A DNA stretch of 43,878 nt from Anaerotignum sp. (GCF_030625865.1 NZ_DAOUQB010000026.1:1-43878), one strand, 5' to 3'; positions 24,593-32,626 are shown, numbered from the stretch's first letter. Program-made: numbers and translations. Notes: generated from the letters alone by a model not told the origin.

Positions 24593-25230
24593 GTTATTCA
24601 GAATTTTTAACAAAACATTTTAACGAAATTCTAAAGGCTTTGCTCGTCCATATTGAAATTGTTTTTATCTCTGTGGGCATTGGTGTTATCATTGCTGTTC
24701 CCCTTGGAATTGTGCTGTCACGTCATAAATCAATAGCAAAATATGTTTTAGCAGTTGTTGGTGTCATCCAGACCATCCCAGGGCTTGTATTACTGGGTAT
24801 TATGCTCATTCTTTTTGGCATAGGTAAGCCCCCGGCAATTGCGGCACTATCCTTGTATGCCATTTTGCCGATTCTGCGCAATACGTATATTGGTATCACA
24901 GAGGTAGACATGCATTATATAGAAGCAGCAAAAGGTATTGGAATGAGCGGAAACCAAATCTTATTTAAAGTTGAACTTCCACTTTCCATGCCCGCAATCA
25001 TTGGTGGACTACGTCTATCCACTGTTTACATCATCAGCTGGGCAACTCTTGCAGGTATGATCGGTGCAGGCGGTCTGGGAGATATGATTTGGACAGGTCT
25101 TTCCAGCTATGAAACGAAATACATTCTTGCCGGGGCAATCCCCGCTGCCATTCTAGCTCTTGTGGCAAGTGCACTCATCGGTTTTATTCAGCGTGCAATT
25201 ACGCCCAAAGGCTTAAGGATCAGGAGGTGA
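24589..25230 (+). CDS. opuCB: Quaternary-amine ABC transporter permease (OpuCB-like)
   Basis: A 213-aa membrane permease with about six hydrophobic segments. The EAA loop is seen as EAAKGIGMSGNQILFKVELPLSMPAIIGG. Typical OpuCB sequence includes GVIQTIPGLVLLGIMLILFGIG and YAILPILRNTYIGI. ATG 24589 overlaps the opuCA stop by four bases and has GGGGGGAG about 8 nt upstream; the GTG at 24571 would lie inside opuCA and is rejected. It forms the translocation channel with the next permease. Confidence 0.9.
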   Translation: MSYSEFLTKHFNEILKALLVHIEIVFISVGIGVIIAVPLGIVLSRHKSIAKYVLAVVGVIQTIPGLVLLGIMLILFGIGKPPAIAALSLYAILPILRNTYIGITEVDMHYIEAAKGIGMSGNQILFKVELPLSMPAIIGGLRLSTVYIISWATLAGMIGAGGLGDMIWTGLSSYETKYILAGAIPAAILALVASALIGFIQRAITPKGLRIRR

Positions 25231-25234
25231 TAGA

Positions 25235-25834
25235 ATGGTTAATTTATTTTCCCTAATTGTGGAGCATATGGTAATTGTCCTGATTGCCATTGGAATTGCT
25301 ACAGTTTTAGGAATATTTCTTGGAATTATTTCCTATTGGGTTCCCTATCTTGATAAAGTGATTCTCTGGATTGTAGATTCGTTACAAACAATTCCTTCTT
25401 TGGCACTTCTTGCTTTGCTAATGATCTTTTTCGGTCTTGGCAATGTAACACTGATTGTAGGACTAATACTTTATTCCCTTCTGCCCATTGTTCGTAATAC
25501 CTATATCGGACTGACAGGGGTTTCGCCCCATTTAAAAGATGCAGCACGGGGTATGGGAATGTCCAAGCTTCAGCGGATGTTTAGGGTGGAACTGCCCCTT
25601 TCCTTCCCCATGATTTTTTCTGGCATCAAAATCGCCACCGTTACTGCATTGTCAATTGCAGTCATCGGCGTTTTGATTGGCTCTGGTGGACTGGGCTTTC
25701 CAATATACCGAGGAATTCAGACTATGAACTTTCCCGCAATTATGAAAGGGACGATTCCCGTTGTAATTATGGCACTGGTTTTCGATTTCTTTATGTCGAA
25801 AGTGGAACAAAAACTCGTAAATCGAGCAAAATAA
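25235..25834 (+). CDS. opuCD: Quaternary-amine ABC transporter permease (OpuCD-like)
   Basis: A 199-aa permease similar in length and sequence to the previous one (SLQTIPSLALLALLMIFFGLGN, YSLLPIVRNTYIGLTGVSPHLKDAARGMGMSKLQ), so the two are paralogs forming a heterodimer. AGGAGGTGATAGA precedes the ATG, an ideal RBS, four bases after the opuCB stop. The EAA loop reads KDAARGMGMSKLQRMFRVELPLSFP. OpuC operons order the genes ATPase, permease, binding protein, permease in Bacillus; here both permeases precede the binding protein. Confidence 0.88.
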   Translation: MVNLFSLIVEHMVIVLIAIGIATVLGIFLGIISYWVPYLDKVILWIVDSLQTIPSLALLALLMIFFGLGNVTLIVGLILYSLLPIVRNTYIGLTGVSPHLKDAARGMGMSKLQRMFRVELPLSFPMIFSGIKIATVTALSIAVIGVLIGSGGLGFPIYRGIQTMNFPAIMKGTIPVVIMALVFDFFMSKVEQKLVNRAK

Positions 25835-25856
25835 TTTTCTAAGGAGGAAATAAAAT

Positions 25857-26750
25857 ATGAAAAAGAAAATACTAGCTTTGGCGTTAAGCGCCATAACAAT
25901 CTTATCTTTGGCACTAACTGGATGCGGAAGCAAGGACACCGTAGCAATCGGCTCTAAAGATTTCAGTGAAAATATCGTACTTGGTGAAATGCTTGCACAG
26001 CTGATTGAAAACAAGACAGATTTGAAAGTAGAACGTAAGCTCAATATGGGTGGAACCTTTATAAATTTTGAAGCAATTAAAAAAGGTGACATTGATATTT
26101 ATGCCGAATATACCGGCACCGGTTTGGTTGCCGAATTAAAAATGGATGTTATTAGTGACCCTGACGAAACTTATAAAGTAGTTTCCGAGGAATTTGATAA
26201 ACAATTTGATATTAAATGGATGAAGCCTTTTGGATTTAACAACACTTATGCAACTGCAGTTACACGCGAAGTTGCCGACCAATATGGGTTGGTAAAATCC
26301 TCTGATCTTGTAGGCGTATCTGAAAATCTTGTATACGGCGGCGAAAACGATTTCTTTAACCGTGAAGATGGATTTGAGGGTTTTTGTGAAAAATACGGAA
26401 TTTCCTTTAAAGGTGATCCAAAAATGATGAACGTATCTCTGAAATATCAAGCAATCGGCAACGGTGATATGGATGTTACTGATGTTTATGCTACTGATGC
26501 GGAAATCAAAAAATATGATTTACAGGTACTGGAAGATGATTTGAACTTCTTCCCACCCTATTATGCAGCTCCAATCATTCGAAACGAAACATTGAAAAAT
26601 CATCCTGAGCTGGAAGATGTGCTTAATCTCCTTTCCGGACAAATTTCTGATGAAGAAATGACAGATTTAAATTATCAGATAAATGTTGAGCAGAAGGACG
26701 TAGCTCAAGTTGCTACCGACTTCCTGACAAGCAAAGGTTTGTTAGACTAA
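25857..26750 (+). CDS. opuCC: Glycine betaine/carnitine/choline-binding lipoprotein (OpuCC-like)
   Basis: A 297-aa solute-binding lipoprotein. The signal peptide ends LALTGC (lipid Cys23). The mature part has VAIGSKDFSENIVLGEMLAQLIE, GGTFINFEAIKKGDIDIYAEYTGTG and the late PPYYAAPIIRNE, all characteristic of the OpuAC/ProX type that binds trimethylammonium compounds through an aromatic cage. GGAGGAAATAAAAT precedes the ATG. It is the last gene of the operon, followed by a terminator. Exact substrate (betaine, carnitine or choline) cannot be fixed. Confidence 0.9.
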   Translation: MKKKILALALSAITILSLALTGCGSKDTVAIGSKDFSENIVLGEMLAQLIENKTDLKVERKLNMGGTFINFEAIKKGDIDIYAEYTGTGLVAELKMDVISDPDETYKVVSEEFDKQFDIKWMKPFGFNNTYATAVTREVADQYGLVKSSDLVGVSENLVYGGENDFFNREDGFEGFCEKYGISFKGDPKMMNVSLKYQAIGNGDMDVTDVYATDAEIKKYDLQVLEDDLNFFPPYYAAPIIRNETLKNHPELEDVLNLLSGQISDEEMTDLNYQINVEQKDVAQVATDFLTSKGLLD

Positions 26751-26828
26751 TACACCACACCGCGTTCTGATTTAAAAACTAAATCTTCAAAAAAGCCTGC
26801 CTCTTAGGATTTTCTGAAGAATCATAGA

Positions 26829-26890
26829 AAAAAGCCCTATTGCAAAACAGAATGTTTATCTGTTAAACCTTGCAATACGGGCTTTTTTTG
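26829..26890. terminator. Strong terminator after opuCC, possibly bidirectional
   Basis: AAAGCCCTATTGCAAAACAG pairs with CTGTTAAACCTTGCAATACG and GGCTTTTTTT. A-run on the left allows use by the leftward ZIP gene as well. Its right arm equals, in reverse, the left arm of the pot operon terminator. Confidence 0.85.
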
Positions 26891-26975
26891 TTTTGAATCA
26901 ATATTACTGAAATTCATTTTGTCAGCTGTCCCATCTGAAAAAACCAAAATACATAGCGATTAGCCTTTTATGCGA

Positions 26976-27752
26976 TTATCCCAATGCTACATCCAGCACC
27001 ATCATTAACGCAAAACCCAATGCCGCACCGATTGTCCCAATATTGGAATGCGCTCCCTCCTGAGCCTCAGGAATTAATTCTTCAATAACCACATAAATCA
27101 TTGCCCCTGCAGCAAAAGAGAGAAAATAAGGTAATAAGGGCACTACTTGCTTTGCAAGAAGAATGGTAATCACCGCACCAATGGGCTCCACAACACCCGA
27201 TCCCACGCCCATGAAAAAGGCCTTTTTCTTGCTTGCTCCTTCATTACGCAATGGCATGGAAATAATAGCACCCTCAGGAAAGTTCTGTATTGCAATCCCC
27301 ACCGCCAAAGCAAGGGCGGCCATCATCGTTATATTACTATCCCCAAGCATTGCGCCCGCAAAAGTTACGCCAACTGCCATCCCCTCGGGGAAATTATGTA
27401 ATGTCACGGCAAAAATGAGCATAGATGTTTTTGATAATTTGCTGGGCATTCCCTCTGGTGTATCACTGTCCATATGCAAATGAGGAATGATACTGTCCAA
27501 AAGGAGTAAAAATCCAACCCCAAGCAAAAATCCTATTAATGCAGGTAACCAGGAAATCCCTCCTTGCGCTTCCGACAGTTCAAGTGCCGGAATCAATAAT
27601 GACCATACGGATGCCGCAATCATAACACCCGCCGCAAACCCCAAAAGCAGCTTTTTTATTTGAAGATTCATTTCTTCTTTCATTAAAAAAACCATGGCAG
27701 CGCCCAACGAAGTCCCAAGAAACGGAATTAATAAAATTATAAAATCTTTCAC
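26976..27752 (-). CDS. ZIP-family metal transporter (ZupT-like)
   Basis: A 258-aa carrier for divalent metals (zinc, iron, manganese). Eight hydrophobic segments are predicted. The binuclear metal site is shown by the paired motifs HNFPEGMAVG (TM4) and QNFPEGAII (TM5), with a His-containing loop (PHLHMDSD) before them. The start is GTG at 27752 with AGGTGA about 5-6 nt upstream; no better ATG exists. It stands alone between convergent and codirectional neighbours, with its own promoter and terminator, so metal-dependent control is likely but no known binding box was recognised. Confidence 0.9.
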   Translation of the reverse strand: MKDFIILLIPFLGTSLGAAMVFLMKEEMNLQIKKLLLGFAAGVMIAASVWSLLIPALELSEAQGGISWLPALIGFLLGVGFLLLLDSIIPHLHMDSDTPEGMPSKLSKTSMLIFAVTLHNFPEGMAVGVTFAGAMLGDSNITMMAALALAVGIAIQNFPEGAIISMPLRNEGASKKKAFFMGVGSGVVEPIGAVITILLAKQVVPLLPYFLSFAAGAMIYVVIEELIPEAQEGAHSNIGTIGAALGFALMMVLDVALG

Positions 27753-27816
27753 TATATCACCTCACTTATAAAACAATATCTCTTTTTATCTTAAGATACC
27801 AATTTCCTATTTGGTA

Positions 27817-27845
27817 AGTATAGCACGCAAAAAATGATTCGTAAA
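27817..27845 (-). promoter_or_regulatory. Probable promoter of the ZIP gene
   Basis: Minus strand TTTACG (27840-27845), 17 nt, TATACT (27817-27822) with an extended TGC before it. A near-palindrome GTAAAACG-TTTTTAC overlaps the -35 (27841-27855) and could be a regulator site. Confidence 0.5.
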
Positions 27846-27906
27846 ACGTTTTTACCTTTATTTTCCTTTGCAGCACATAACATTGTAAACATCCACCACA
27901 CTTTTC

Positions 27907-29268
27907 TCAAACTGCATTAGCATAAATCAGTCTCTTTTCTTCTTTTTTGTTTCTAAAAGCAAGGATTCCTACCAAGGCGAAGGAAAGAAAATCCGCTACA
28001 GGTTGTGCCAAAATAAGACCATGTAAGCCCCAAGTTGCTGTAAAAAGATAGATGATGGGAATGAAGAAAAACCCCTGTCTTCCAAGACTTACAAGCCCTC
28101 CTTCCAGCCCTTTTCCAAGGCCCATAAATTTTGTGGTATAGACATATTGAAAACCTGCCACTAAAAAAGTAATGGCATTAAATATCAACGCCCGTGTGCC
28201 AATAGATAAAACCTCAGGGTCATTTTTGTTAAAAGCCTGTATCAAAGGAATGCGAAACACAAGCATTGCCGTGCAACAAATGATACAGAAAGAAGACGTC
28301 CAAAGAAGTGCTGTTTGGGTGGCACGGCGTACTCGAACATAATTCTTTGCACCATAATTGAATCCCACAAAAGTTTGATACCCTTTTAAAAATCCCATGA
28401 TTGTCATAAATCCAAGGGTAACAATACGGTTGACAATACCTACTGCGGCAATGGCTGCATCTCCGTAAGGCATGGCAAGATTATTCATAACAGACAAAGC
28501 TACGCTACACAAAATTTGATAGATACAAGTAGGAATTCCAATTTTTGCAATTTCCAAAAACAATTTTTTGTCCATACGAATATTACCGAAAGAAAAGTGA
28601 AGGCTACTTTTTTTCTGAAAAAGGTATAGTAAATAGGCAGAAAATGAAATAAGCCTTGATATTAATGTAGCAATTGCTGCACCAAAAACACCCATATGCA
28701 GGATAGTAATCAGTAACGGATCTAGAATAATATTTGCCACACCCCCCAAAAGCATAGCACGCATGGAATAAATAGGTGCACCCTCTCCTGTGGCAAGATT
28801 ACTCATTGTTGCATTAAACACGTTAATAACAAGCCCAAAGATAAAGGGGATTGCATATTCCTTGGCATACGGCAGCATCGTATCCGTACAGCCCAATAAA
28901 CGCAGCAATGGATTGATGGCTCCAAGCATAATCCCCACCAGTACAATGCCGGAAATCACGGCAAGACCAAGGGCGGTGGATGCACACTCATCCGCTTCTT
29001 GTTTTTTCCCATTGCCCAAAAGTCTGCTAAGATAACTGCCTGCACCGCAGCCAAACAACAAACCAACCCCTAACATAACAAGGCCAATAGGAAATACCGC
29101 TGCCACTGCTGCTTGCTGAGAAGTACCTAGGGTGCCCACAAAGTAGGCATCCACCAAATTATACAGTGCCGAAATCATCATACCTACCATGGTAGGAATT
29201 CCTAGCTTTAATAGAGCCTTTGAAATAGGCGCTTGTGAAAGCATGTTAAAATTTTTATTTGTGTCCAT
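27907..29268 (-). CDS. MATE-family efflux transporter
   Basis: A 453-aa multidrug and toxin extrusion carrier with about 12 hydrophobic segments and the repeated halves of the family (PTMVGMMISALYNLVDAYFVG in the first, IGIPTCIYQILCSVALSVMNN in the second). Typical motifs are GxGAGSYLSRLLGNG and FVGFNYGAKNYVRVRRA. The drug or metabolite exported is unknown; members use Na+ or H+. ATG 29268 has GGAGG 7 nt upstream; the earlier in-frame ATG at 29325 has no RBS and overlaps the operator region. The gene follows a MarR-type regulator, 89 bases apart, with matched GTATAG/CTATAC sites, so repression is likely. Confidence 0.9.
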   Translation of the reverse strand: MDTNKNFNMLSQAPISKALLKLGIPTMVGMMISALYNLVDAYFVGTLGTSQQAAVAAVFPIGLVMLGVGLLFGCGAGSYLSRLLGNGKKQEADECASTALGLAVISGIVLVGIMLGAINPLLRLLGCTDTMLPYAKEYAIPFIFGLVINVFNATMSNLATGEGAPIYSMRAMLLGGVANIILDPLLITILHMGVFGAAIATLISRLISFSAYLLYLFQKKSSLHFSFGNIRMDKKLFLEIAKIGIPTCIYQILCSVALSVMNNLAMPYGDAAIAAVGIVNRIVTLGFMTIMGFLKGYQTFVGFNYGAKNYVRVRRATQTALLWTSSFCIICCTAMLVFRIPLIQAFNKNDPEVLSIGTRALIFNAITFLVAGFQYVYTTKFMGLGKGLEGGLVSLGRQGFFFIPIIYLFTATWGLHGLILAQPVADFLSFALVGILAFRNKKEEKRLIYANAV

Positions 29269-29300
29269 GTTAATACCTCCAACTGTTTCGTTATAATACT

Positions 29301-29315
29301 GTATAGAAACTATAC
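29301..29315. promoter_or_regulatory. Operator candidate upstream of the MATE gene
   Basis: GTATAG-AAA-CTATAC, perfect 6-bp arms. The same GTATAG and CTATAC half sites appear at the marR promoter, so MarR binding is likely. Confidence 0.6.
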
Positions 29316-29357
29316 TTTTTAGCAAAAAAGAAATGCCGACTTTGTCAGCAAATTCTT

Positions 29358-29810
29358 TTACTTTTTCAATTTTTCGTCCAAAAATTTCTCTAAATCAAGG
29401 AGGAACTGTACCAAATAATCTTGATATTCCTGAGGCATTTCACTCAATATTTTCAGAAATTCTGTACCTGATTCTTCATGGTATTTCTGATGGGCTTGAA
29501 AAGCAGTTCTTCCGTTTTCCGTCAGTGTCAAGCACACCTCCGTATCAGAATTAGGAGAAACACGTTTTGAAAGAAAGCCTTTGTCCACCAATTTGTACAC
29601 CATCTGAGATGCCGCCCCTTTAGTAATCCCCCGAAGCTTGGCAAGCTCAGTAATGTTAATGTCCGGATTTTCTCCTACGATAGCAATGGTATGAATCTCT
29701 GCTTGGGTCAATGGTGTTTCCGTGCCATAACATCTTGCCCTTTTCTCAAACTGCAAATACTTGTGCATTGTTCGCTCGCTTAAACGGGACAGTTCTCGGT
29801 AGTCATGCAT
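29358..29810 (-). CDS. MarR-family transcriptional regulator
   Basis: A 150-aa dimeric winged-helix regulator. The DNA-binding part is at about residues 35-100: LTQAEIHTIAIVGENPDINITELA, recognition helix ITKGAASQMVYKLVDKG, wing SKRVSPNSDTEVCLTLTENG. The N- and C-terminal helices form the dimer interface. GGAAGTG lies about 5 nt before the ATG. It is cotranscribed with or closely followed by the MATE exporter, which it most likely represses, with a drug or phenolic ligand releasing it. It carries its own consensus promoter with shared operator half sites, so it probably controls itself. Confidence 0.88.
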   Translation of the reverse strand: MHDYRELSRLSERTMHKYLQFEKRARCYGTETPLTQAEIHTIAIVGENPDINITELAKLRGITKGAASQMVYKLVDKGFLSKRVSPNSDTEVCLTLTENGRTAFQAHQKYHEESGTEFLKILSEMPQEYQDYLVQFLLDLEKFLDEKLKK

Positions 29811-29827
29811 AAAGTCACTTCCTTATC

Positions 29828-29858
29828 GTATAGTATCTAAACAGTATTATACCTATAC
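29828..29858. promoter_or_regulatory. Operator candidate at the marR promoter
   Basis: GTATAG (29828-29833) and CTATAC (29853-29858) flank the -10 box with 19 nt between them; the arms are the same as in the 29301-29315 palindrome before the MATE gene. Confidence 0.5.
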
Positions 29859-29874
29859 AGAATTTTCCTGTCAA
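29846..29874 (-). promoter_or_regulatory. Consensus promoter of marR
   Basis: Minus strand TTGACA (29869-29874), 17 nt, TATAAT (29846-29851). Fully consensus, 36 bases upstream of the start. Confidence 0.85.
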
Positions 29875-30007
29875 GATAAAATTGGTACAAAATGCTGTCC
29901 TTTCCCGTTTTTGTAAAATTCTTTTGAATTTTATTTCAATTTGTATTTATGGAGTGACACTTAGGGCAAATTTGTAATTAATCGATCTTAAAATTTTTAT
30001 AATTATA

Positions 30008-30036
30008 TTGACACCCTATCTATTATGCATTACAAT
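30008..30036 (+). promoter_or_regulatory. Promoter of padR
   Basis: TTGACA (30008-30013), 17 nt, TACAAT (30031-30036), 47 bases before the TTG start. The -10 lies inside the long inverted repeat. Confidence 0.8.
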
Positions 30037-30064
30037 ATAGCAAGTATATTGCAATACATAATAG
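30020..30064. promoter_or_regulatory. Long PadR-type operator
   Basis: Left arm 30020-30039 and right arm 30045-30064 are 20-bp inverted copies with 18 matches, around a 5-base centre. The inner part contains ATGCATTACAAT and ATTGCAATACAT, matching the long AT-rich operators of PadR proteins (ATGT-8-ACAT type). The site covers the -10 box. Confidence 0.7.
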
Positions 30065-30083
30065 TAAAAAGAGGTGATAGTAC

Positions 30084-30416
30084 TTGATCCCATCACAAAT
30101 GTTAAAGGGTACATTGGAAAATTGTATTCTCAAAGTAATCAGCTATAAAGAAACTTATGGCTATGAAATATCTCAAGAACTGCAAAAATACGGCTTTTCA
30201 AACATTTCAGAAGGAACGATTTATCCCCTTTTATTGAGGCTTGAGAAAAACGGATTGATTACAACACAATATCGAGAATCTCCACTGGGGCCGAAACGAA
30301 AATATTTTTCCATTTCCATGGCAGGCAAAAAGGAATTGGATCTCTTTTATTCTAATTGGATGAAACTGGAACAGGCTGTAAACCTGCTGTTTCAAGATGG
30401 AGGGCAAATAAAATGA
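30084..30416 (+). CDS. PadR-family transcriptional regulator
   Basis: A 110-aa short-type PadR protein: winged helix at about 5-75 (KGTLENCILKVISYKETYGYEISQELQ, EGTIYPLLLRLEKNGLITTQYRE, KRKYFSISMAGKKEL), then a single C-terminal dimerisation helix. Start is TTG at 30084, with GAGGTGAT about 8 nt upstream; no ATG lies near. It represses itself and the next gene through the long palindrome at its promoter, as known PadR operons do. The stop overlaps the next start (ATGA). Ligand unknown. Confidence 0.87.
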   Translation: MIPSQMLKGTLENCILKVISYKETYGYEISQELQKYGFSNISEGTIYPLLLRLEKNGLITTQYRESPLGPKRKYFSISMAGKKELDLFYSNWMKLEQAVNLLFQDGGQIK

Positions 30417-31090
30417 ACAAACAAACAAAAAAACTGAATCAGTTCAACAACGAATTAGATAAACAGATTCATACTGAAAACCAGGAGGCTTACACCGATA
30501 TTGTCTGCTACTTGCGTGGCGCAGATATCTCTGAATATAACCAAGAGGTAATCCGACAGGATTTGCTGGACATAATCTTATCCGCACAAAAAAGAGGGGA
30601 ACATATTCAGTCTGTCATTGGGGCGGATTATAAAGACTTTTGTGATGATATCATCGCAAACTTGCCACCAAGAAACACGAAAGAAAAAGCTTTGGAGTTT
30701 TTGGACATCATCGTCTACAGCTTATCTATTTTAAGCGCAATCAATATTATTATGGCAGATGAAACCATCGCCCTGATCCGAAATTTTGCCACGGGGAAAG
30801 CGCTAAGTTACATGATTTCTATTTCAGTTGGAAATATCATTTCTGCCATTTCCATTATCATAATTGCCATGATGGTCGTCAGAATCGTAACTAAAAATTC
30901 TTTCCAAATGGGAAAAAAAGAAGCTATGGGTAAATTAAAAGTTTTTTTCCTATGCGCAGGTATCATGGCAATTTTTCTATTTATTTCTTGGGTAGGAAAA
31001 GCAACACTTTTTACTGTAAATATATTCGCTGCATGTAGTTTCACCCTTGCGTTATATATCATCCATCGGATACTTGCAAAGATTCAATAA
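30413..31090 (+). CDS. DUF1048/HAAS-like membrane protein, partner of PadR
   Basis: A 225-aa protein. The N-terminal 95 residues are a soluble helical DUF1048-like domain (LRGADISEYNQEVIRQDLLDII, IGADYKDFCDDIIANLPP). Three to four hydrophobic segments follow (about 99-116, 129-160, 178-196, 200-218). Such genes nearly always sit behind PadR regulators, and the group is thought to pair with PadR or act as a membrane sensor, but function is not known. GGAGGG is 8 nt before the ATG, and the start overlaps the padR stop by four bases, so translation is coupled. Confidence 0.75.
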   Translation: MNKQTKKLNQFNNELDKQIHTENQEAYTDIVCYLRGADISEYNQEVIRQDLLDIILSAQKRGEHIQSVIGADYKDFCDDIIANLPPRNTKEKALEFLDIIVYSLSILSAINIIMADETIALIRNFATGKALSYMISISVGNIISAISIIIIAMMVVRIVTKNSFQMGKKEAMGKLKVFFLCAGIMAIFLFISWVGKATLFTVNIFAACSFTLALYIIHRILAKIQ

Positions 31091-31092
31091 AT

Positions 31093-31137
31093 AAAAAAAT
31101 CCATGTACCCATTTTTATGCCAGTACATGGATTTTTT
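31093..31137 (+). terminator. Terminator of the padR operon
   Basis: AAAATCCATGTAC-loop-GTACATGGATTTTTTT, a perfect 9-bp core stem with T7, directly after the stop at 31090. Confidence 0.88.
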
Positions 31138-31211
31138 TATTCGGTATCCCTCCAACTTAGTTATATGCCGCATCAAACCTTCTAAGTCCTAAGATCCAAC
31201 AGGAAATGTAG

Positions 31212-31304
31212 AAATACTTAATTGAATATTTTAAAATTCCCAAAGCCTCTGAATTAACAAAGCAACGTTTTCAACAGAAAGTAAGAGATTTTATTACTAT
31301 CCGG
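31212..31304 (+). pseudogene. Possible relic of a transposase
   Basis: A 31-codon open stretch reads KYLIEYFKIPKASELTKQ then RFQQKVRDFITIR between stops (TAG before, TGA after), with further in-frame fragments to about 31365 (WIFHLHEVQEYKRRREP). The pattern resembles the N-terminal domain of IS4-type transposases (YFxIPxxSELTKQxFxxxR). No start, no RBS and no intact catalytic part, so it is a dead fragment if the match is right. Nothing else was found in the 31141-31432 gap. Confidence 0.3.
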
Positions 31305-31432
31305 TGATGGATTTTTCATTTACATGAAGTGCAAGAGTATAAAAGACGCAGAGAACCATAAAAATTCCCTGCTTTTTAGTCCATACGCAGGCAACAAATA
31401 TTCAATTATGCATGTTACTTTCAAGGTTTTGG

Positions 31433-32083
31433 TTATTCGCCATATTTAACAAGTATCTTTTTGACTTCTTCATTGTCCTTCAAAAATTCATACTCCTTCT
31501 GGGTTTTAATTTCAGAAATAATTGCATGGATAAAACTATGCCCAACATTTTCAAATGATTTCTTTGCGGGGTATCGGTAGTACAATGGAAATTCTTTCAT
31601 ACTCCACGGTCTCTGCGCTTCTTCTAACATTATTTTTATCAATCTAACACATTCCTCTACATTCTTCCTATATGTCGCAATCAGTAAATGAGGTACAACC
31701 GAACCATAATTCCAAAGACCAAACAAGGAGACCATTTTGTCTGCAATTTCTGTTATCCAATCTGCTTCAGAATGGTTTCCGGTTTGTTCTTCAATCTCAA
31801 TCAGCTTATATAGGTAACTTTGTAGCCTTGCCAAAATTTGTATAATTTTTCCTTCCAAAAGAATAGCTGCTGCATCTTTCTCTTCCTGCTGCATTAAGAT
31901 ATTTACCTGTAACATTGCTTTATCAATATTGATATCCGGGATTTTTTCCAAAAGAAGGTTGGCTTTTTCATGGTCTTGTAGCTGAATATATTTTGTAGCG
32001 AGCATATAAATAGCTGGAAATTTTATTTTTTCGTCTTGACTATTCGCAGAATGTTCAAGCCATACCATAATTTTTTTTTTCAT
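31433..32083 (-). pseudogene. C-terminal part of an XRE regulator, split by frameshift
   Basis: A 216-codon frame of helical TPR-like repeats (KANLLLEKIPDINIDKAMLQVNIL and similar), the usual effector half of Lachnospiraceae XRE-TPR regulators. It reads MKKKIMVWLEHSANSQDEKIK at its start, and removing one A from the A10 run at 32071-32080 joins it in frame to the upstream HTH protein as ...EEYEKKIMVWLEHS. So the two ORFs are one gene broken by a +1 slip or an insertion, or a pair produced by slippage. A weak GGAAG before the ATG could allow independent restart. Listed as separate part, one gene with the next. Confidence 0.65.
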
Positions 32084-32483
32084 ATTCTTCCTTCTTTTCT
32101 TCCCTAGTTGCAGACAATGTCAATGCGGCATTCAAGATTGTTGCAGCCATATAAATCAATGAATCACAATGTGGATATTCTTGAATTTTTTTTGCTGCCA
32201 TTTCAAAAGCAAAATCAATATTTTTATTGAGTGCAACTTCCGAAAGTTCATTTGAAAACTGCGCAATTTCAAGCTCTGTCAACTCCTCACAGAAAGAAAA
32301 CAGTTCATTCATATCTATTTTCAACAACCGAGCCAGGGCAGGAAGCAATGATATATCAGGATATGTACTTCCTCTTTCCCATTTATTCACCGCTGGAGTT
32401 GAAACCCCCAAATAATTTGCCACTTGTTCTTGAGTTAAACCTATATCTTTTCTATGAAGCTTTATCTGTTCACTCATTTTCAT
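32055..32483 (-). CDS. XRE-family HTH regulator, N-terminal part before the frameshift
   Basis: A 142-aa product as read, with HTH_XRE at about residues 3-60 (IKLHRKDIGLTQEQVANYLGV, TPAVNKWERGSTYPDISLLPALARLL) and the beginning of a helical repeat domain. AGGAGG is 8 nt before the ATG at 32483. The frame runs on past the A10 run for only a few residues (NYGMA) and stops, while the natural continuation is in the other frame (31433-32083). If intact, the protein would be about 350 aa. Target genes are not evident; it is alone between an IS-like relic and tRNA-Arg. Confidence 0.75.
   Translation of the reverse strand: MKMSEQIKLHRKDIGLTQEQVANYLGVSTPAVNKWERGSTYPDISLLPALARLLKIDMNELFSFCEELTELEIAQFSNELSEVALNKNIDFAFEMAAKKIQEYPHCDSLIYMAATILNAALTLSATREEKKEEYEKKNYGMA
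32071..32080 (-). repeat. A10 homopolymer at the XRE gene frame break
   Basis: Ten consecutive A on the coding (minus) strand, exactly where the frame is lost. Runs of this length are prone to transcriptional slippage, replication slippage and sequencing error. Confidence 0.9.
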
Positions 32484-32596
32484 TATCTCGACCTCCTGTT
32501 CTTACATTCATTTTAACGTGGATATTGTGCATTTACAATTGAGCAATTGTTTAATTAACGCTTCAAAAACTTAACCTGTGATTAAAAAAGCAAAAA

Positions 32597-32626
32597 TAAA
32601 AAAGACCACCCCTCACAGGTCATCTT
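32597..32626 (-). terminator. Terminator after tRNA-Arg
   Basis: Minus strand AGATGACC-TGTGAGGGG-TGGTCTT followed by a T-run (TTTTTTATTTTT). It is about 85 bases past the tRNA 3' end. The rest of 32484-32711 holds nothing I can support. Confidence 0.65.
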
